This document shows, piece by piece, positions 7,658 through 10,813 of a stretch of 10,813 nt of DNA (position 1 is the first letter of the stretch; the number at the start of each line of letters is the position of its first letter). The stretch is taken from positions 1 through 10,813 of the forward strand of contig PTKA01000011.1 in NCBI GenBank assembly GCA_002937525.1, read 5' to 3'. The position numbers were made by a program, and so were the translations under genes. Below the pieces are notes generated by a model that worked only from the letters and a program-made list of their open reading frames with translations, had not been told where the DNA came from and made no database searches. Source of the stretch: Alphaproteobacteria bacterium MarineAlpha10_Bin3 (GTDB lineage: Bacteria > Pseudomonadota > Alphaproteobacteria > UBA8366 > GCA-2717185).

Positions 7658-8926
7658 CTAATCTTCGCGTCCACCAAGGTCGAACAACCGCCGCAACAGG
7701 CGATCCGCTTCCTGCAACTCCTGCATCTCATCCGCTTGTTCGGCAAAAGACCGCATCGCACGGCTCGGCTGGTGCAGCAACCGGTTGATTAATTGCCGGG
7801 TTGCGTCGCGCGCATCGGCGTCCGGCGTATCGTCCAGAATTTCCGCCCGGACCGCTTCGAACCGGGTCCGCAGCGCCGTTATGGCGGGTGCTGCGTCGCG
7901 TGCGGCTTCGGCGCGCCGCCACGATGCAACTTCCTCATCGACAATGCGCCATGCCGTTCCGGCGGCCGCGCCCCGCGTCGAGCGCCCCTCCATCGCAACC
8001 CGCTCCAGATCGTCCAGGGTATACAGAAATGCGCCGTCCAAAGCGCCGACCGCAGGATCGATATCGCCTGGAACCCCCGCATCGATCAACAATACCGGCC
8101 GCCATCGCCGCCGCCGCAGCGCCCCTTCCATCATTTCGGGCGTGATCAGAAACTGGCCGGTCCCGACCGCGGTAACGATGATTTCGGCGGCCTTCAGGCT
8201 ATCTTCCAGCGCCTCGAAGGATACAAAATTATACCCGTTGCGCCGCGCCGCTGCCGCCGTCCGGCGCGACGGGCCGCAAAGCGTGACCCGCTTTACGCCC
8301 GCGGCGCGCAGTTGATCGACGATGATATCGCCCATATCGGCAAGCCCGACCACGAACAATGCCGCCTGGCCAAGGTCGCCCTGCACGTCACGGGCAATCC
8401 GTCCCGCCGCCGCCGCGATCGACACCGGCCGGTGGCCGATTTCGGTTTCCGAGCGCACCCGTTTTGCGGTGACATAGGCGGATTGCAGCACCGATTCCAG
8501 TTCGGCGCCAATCATGCCGCTGGACCGGGCCAGACGATGGCTTTCCTTCATCTGGCCCAGCACTTGCGGTTCGCCGATGGTCTGACTGTCCAGCGAGGAT
8601 GCGACGGCAAAGATATGCCGCACCGCCGCCGCACCGGACAAACAATAGACCTGATCCGCAAGATCGCCTTCGCCGATACCGGCCATCCGGGCCAGCATAC
8701 CACGAATGGATTGCGCAGCCCCGTCGGGATTTTTGGACACCGCTTGCACTTCAACCCTGTCGCAGGTCGACATCAAGAGGGCTTGTTCGATTCCGCTTTC
8801 TGCGAGCTGCTCGAATACCAGCGGCGCTTTCGCCTCGTCGATGAACATCCGGTCGCGCAACGCCACCGTGCTGGAGCGATGATTCGCGCCAACCACGAAC
8901 GGCTCGGCCCGCCCTTCGGCCGGCAT
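7658..8926 (-). CDS. hemA: Glutamyl-tRNA reductase
   Basis: GluTR reduces glutamyl-tRNA(Glu) with NADPH to glutamate-1-semialdehyde, the first committed step of C5-pathway tetrapyrrole synthesis. The 422 aa protein has VVGANHRSS near the start, catalytic C55 in STCDRVEV, GEPQVLGQMK (118-127) and the NADPH-domain loop GLADMG (194-199), where the second glycine of the usual GxGxMG is alanine. The C-terminal dimerisation helices (about 330-422) are complete. Many alphaproteobacteria instead make aminolevulinate with ALA synthase, also often called hemA; this is clearly the C5 enzyme, so gene-name confusion should be avoided. It begins 6 bp after the hisS stop without a recognisable ribosome binding site. 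It ends in TAG, a stop read by the RF1 gene that follows. Confidence 0.97.
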   Translation of the reverse strand: MPAEGRAEPFVVGANHRSSTVALRDRMFIDEAKAPLVFEQLAESGIEQALLMSTCDRVEVQAVSKNPDGAAQSIRGMLARMAGIGEGDLADQVYCLSGAAAVRHIFAVASSLDSQTIGEPQVLGQMKESHRLARSSGMIGAELESVLQSAYVTAKRVRSETEIGHRPVSIAAAAGRIARDVQGDLGQAALFVVGLADMGDIIVDQLRAAGVKRVTLCGPSRRTAAAARRNGYNFVSFEALEDSLKAAEIIVTAVGTGQFLITPEMMEGALRRRRWRPVLLIDAGVPGDIDPAVGALDGAFLYTLDDLERVAMEGRSTRGAAAGTAWRIVDEEVASWRRAEAARDAAPAITALRTRFEAVRAEILDDTPDADARDATRQLINRLLHQPSRAMRSFAEQADEMQELQEADRLLRRLFDLGGRED

Positions 8927-8932
8927 CGCGCG

Positions 8933-10177
8933 TTAACGATAGCGGGCGAGATAGTCCGAAAGAGCGGCCAGCGCCACCTCTTCCTGTTCGCCCGTATCCA
9001 TGTGGCGGACAGTGGCCGCCTGCCGCGCCAATTCATCTTCGCCCAGAATCACGACCGCCGAGGCATTGATTTTATTGGCCCGTTTCATGCGCCGGCTCAA
9101 ATTTCCGCCATACCCGATATCGATTCGATAGCCATCGCGGCGCAGCTGTTCGGTGAGGGACTGTGCTGCGCGCAACGCCGCTTTGCCGATCGGCACCACG
9201 CCGACCGGCCGCGGCGGCAGCGGCGGATCGCCCCGCAGCATCGCCAATCTTTCAATGCCGCCGGCCCAGCCGACGCCCGGCGTCTCCCGCCCCCCCATCA
9301 TGCCGATCAGCCCGTCATAGCGGCCGCCGGCAATAAGCGCGCCCTGCGCGCCCAACGCATCGGTGGTGAATTCAAACGCCGTGTGGCAATAATAGTCGAG
9401 ACCGCGCACAAGCCGCGCATTGAGCGTGAACGCGATATCCAACGCCTCAAGACCGGCCGTTACGGCGGTAAAGAAATCGCTGCTTTCCGCGTTCAAATAA
9501 TCGGCAAAAAGCGGCGCGTTGGCGACAACTTCCCGGTCGGCCTGGTTCTTGGAATCGAGAATCCGGAGCGGATTGCGCGTCAGCCGGTCGCGGCTTTCCG
9601 GGGAAAGCGCGTCCAGATGGTCACTGAAATACGTCACCAGCGCGGCACGGTAGGCCGTGCGGCTGGCAGTGTCGCCAAGCGTGTTCAATTCCAGCACCGT
9701 ATCCGACAGCACACCCAGATCGTCGAGTACGCGAGCGCCGCAGGCGATGACCTCGATATCAGCCTGCGGCTGGGCGACGCCGATCAACTCCACGCCGATC
9801 TGGTGGAACTGGCGCAGCCGCCCTTTTTGCGGCCGTTCGTAGCGAAACATCGGTCCGCTGTAGAACACCTTGAACGGCGCGCTGTGCGCCAATCCCTCGG
9901 AAATGAAGCAGCGGGCAATGCCGGCGGTGTTTTCCGGCCGCAACGTGACTTCGTCGCCGCCCTTGTCGGTGAACGTGTACATTTCCTTGGTCACGATGTC
10001 CGACGTGTCGCCCAATGTCCGCTGGAACACCTGGCTGAACTCGAATATCGGCGTCGACATCTCGTCGAACCCGTAGCGTGACGCGGCGGCGCGCGCGACC
10101 TTCGACACAAACCGGTGCGCACGGGTCTGGTCCGGCAACAGATCATGCGTGCCGCGAACGGGCTGTAGCAGGGCCAT
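8933..10177 (-). CDS. hisS: Histidyl-tRNA synthetase
   Basis: Class II aminoacyl-tRNA synthetase charging tRNA(His). I place the start at the ATG at 10177 because MALLQPVRGTHDLLPDQT is the canonical N-terminus; an upstream ATG at 10234 would add 19 residues that do not fit the family and overlap the promoter candidate. The resulting protein has 414 aa. Motif 1 covers about 40-65, LRPENTA is at 79-85, motif 2 FRYERPQKGRLRQFHQ at 111-126, the histidine-specific RGLDYY at 258-263, GGRYDGL at 284-290, and motif 3 VGWAGGIERL near 302-311. The C-terminal anticodon-binding domain follows. It is the first intact gene of the hisS-hemA-prfA-prmC run; no strong ribosome binding site is visible. Confidence 0.97.
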   Translation of the reverse strand: MALLQPVRGTHDLLPDQTRAHRFVSKVARAAASRYGFDEMSTPIFEFSQVFQRTLGDTSDIVTKEMYTFTDKGGDEVTLRPENTAGIARCFISEGLAHSAPFKVFYSGPMFRYERPQKGRLRQFHQIGVELIGVAQPQADIEVIACGARVLDDLGVLSDTVLELNTLGDTASRTAYRAALVTYFSDHLDALSPESRDRLTRNPLRILDSKNQADREVVANAPLFADYLNAESSDFFTAVTAGLEALDIAFTLNARLVRGLDYYCHTAFEFTTDALGAQGALIAGGRYDGLIGMMGGRETPGVGWAGGIERLAMLRGDPPLPPRPVGVVPIGKAALRAAQSLTEQLRRDGYRIDIGYGGNLSRRMKRANKINASAVVILGEDELARQAATVRHMDTGEQEEVALAALSDYLARYR

Positions 10178-10215
10178 GGTCGAAACGCCGTTGTTTGCGG
10201 TTGATGCGGAACGGC

Positions 10216-10244
10216 GAATGTGCCCGCGCCGCAAGGAAAGTCAA
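10216..10244 (-). promoter_or_regulatory. Candidate promoter for hisS-hemA-prfA-prmC
   Basis: On the minus strand TTGACT (10239-10244), preceded by C to give CTTGAC as favoured in alphaproteobacteria, stands 17 nt before ACATTC (10216-10221). The -10 match is poor. Its position in the 86 bp between the rodZ stop and the hisS start would give a leader of about 30 nt and fits the 10177 start. Confidence 0.35.
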
Positions 10245-10263
10245 GCGATAGCGGTTTGCATGG

Positions 10264-10655
10264 TCAGCGGCTAATGGCGGTGCCGGCTTTTAGCCGTTCC
10301 GCATCGAGCACGACCTCGTGGCGAATAGCGCCCTTGGGACCGAGCCCCGGCACGGATTCGCCATCGACCCGGATATCGAGCCCGCCGGCATTTCCGGTAC
10401 GCATCACCACCCCGGCCAGGTTCGGCACCCAATAGCTGTCGCCAACCCGCAGAACCCGCGTCAACAGCAACTTACCTTCTTTGTTGCGAATCTGCACCCA
10501 GCTGTCATCCGTCGCCTGAATGACGACCCGCGCATCGGTGTTTTCAGCACCGTAGCGACGCGGTTCCCCAGTGCTTTGGGCCGGCGGAGCCGGCGGAACG
10601 GGCGGGGCCAGATCGGTCGCCGGCGGCACCGCCGTTTGTGTCCTTCGTCCGCAAC
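10264..10655 (-). pseudogene. rodZ: RodZ-type protein, C-terminal periplasmic domain only
   Basis: The frame encodes a proline-rich linker (PPATDLAPPVPPAPPAQS) followed by a DUF4115-type domain: DARVVIQATDDSWVQIRN, LLLTRVLRVGDSYWVPN, TGNAGGLDIRVDG and a tail ending AISR. This is the periplasmic end of RodZ, the MreB-associated cell-shape protein found near ispG and hisS in many alphaproteobacteria. A complete RodZ would carry about 200 more residues, with a cytoplasmic helix-turn-helix domain and one transmembrane helix. Both are missing. The frame can be extended upstream to a GTG at 10725, but that stretch (ASPFSTGGPSNREPALCFCC) is a wrong-frame reading of the methyltransferase end. I read this as a fragment cut at the right-hand junction. 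No ispG lies between it and hisS. Confidence 0.8.
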
Positions 10656-10665
10656 AGAAACAAAG
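10620..10665. other. Junction between the methyltransferase end and rodZ
   Basis: On the minus strand a methyltransferase-like frame loses family character after GTRTLFLLRTK (about 10645), without a stop. RodZ character begins in a different frame at about 10650-10625. Two truncated genes meeting out of frame marks a breakpoint. I cannot place it more finely, and I see no repeats or mobile-element remnant. Confidence 0.6.
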
Positions 10666-10813
10666 TGCGGGTTCCCGATTGGAGGGGCCGCCGGTCGAGA
10701 ATGGAGAAGCGAGTTTCGCAGGCACGGGCGAACGCCTCCTCCGTCAGGCCGGTATGAAGGTCCTCGCGGCCCCGGTAAAGACGCCTGAAATTGGCATCTT
10801 CCGGCGCTACGAA
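10640..10813 (-). pseudogene. C-terminal end of a SAM-dependent methyltransferase-like protein
   Basis: The frame enters from beyond the right edge and is open to a TGA at 10544-10546. Its first 60 or so residues include EDANFRRLYRGREDLHTGL, TEEAFARACETRFSILDRR and SGTRTLFLLRTK. This resembles the last segment of class I SAM-dependent methyltransferases of the NoeA-like group, which end with a LxxREDIF...YTEEAFExA...F.I...SGTRxLYLL pattern. The catalytic domain is outside the window, so function and substrate cannot be judged. After LLRTK the reading becomes low-complexity (GGAAGDRSGP, a shadow of the rodZ proline-rich linker), so the natural stop is lost at the junction. Confidence 0.5.

Noticed and set aside
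6383..7792. A 469-codon open frame on the plus strand
   Set aside because: It is antisense to prfA and prmC and mirrors their codon structure. There is no family resemblance or good start context.
7793..10081. A 762-codon open frame on the plus strand
   Set aside because: It lies antisense to hemA and hisS, whose motifs are complete. The predicted protein is rich in His, Arg, Gln and Pro with no domain, as expected for a shadow frame in GC-rich coding DNA.
10656..10725. N-terminal extension of the rodZ frame to a GTG
   Set aside because: The residues added resemble no RodZ and coincide with a methyltransferase-like reading in another frame, so the apparent gene start is an artefact of the junction.

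Overview
The window looks like a chimeric stretch in three blocks, and every gene lies on the minus strand. The centre, about positions 1,920-10,650, is an ordinary alphaproteobacterial chromosome segment, perhaps Rhodospirillales-like. It reads, in transcription order: rodZ (3' part only), hisS, hemA, prfA, prmC, then coxB, coxA, ctaB and the start of a small CoxF-like gene. The proteins carry textbook family motifs. The order ctaB then a short CoxF-type membrane protein is the usual alphaproteobacterial layout, in which ctaG and coxC would follow.

At both ends this segment stops abruptly inside a gene. On the left, the CoxF-like protein runs in frame into the C-terminal two thirds of IspE, which lacks its N-terminal GHMP-kinase part. 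The left block then continues with a small membrane protein, a PHP-domain phosphoesterase and the start of an isoprenylcysteine methyltransferase-like protein. By eye its codon habits differ (more AGG, GGG and CTC), so it probably comes from another organism, possibly a Chloroflexota-type lineage; that assignment is a guess. On the right, the C-terminal half of RodZ is joined, in another reading frame, to the end of a SAM-dependent methyltransferase that enters from beyond the window. The two junctions are the most notable feature here. They suggest assembly or amplification chimerism, or less likely real recombination.

Within the core, hisS-hemA-prfA-prmC is one tight run (6 bp gap, 12 bp gap, ATGA overlap) linking translation with tetrapyrrole synthesis. 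RF1 (prfA) and the methylase that modifies its GGQ loop (prmC) are adjacent. A leader of about 290 bp follows, with a possible terminator, short repeats and a candidate promoter. The cytochrome aa3-type oxidase operon comes next: coxB (CuA subunit), coxA (catalytic subunit) and ctaB (heme O synthase). HemA supplies the first committed heme precursor and CtaB converts heme B towards heme A for CoxA, so the neighbourhood joins heme supply to its main respiratory consumer.

I found no RNA gene, CRISPR array, insertion sequence or obvious new defence or mobile system. The observations worth checking are the two junctions, an in-frame UAG between hemA and prfA, a GTG start for coxB, and a possible AUA start in the left block.
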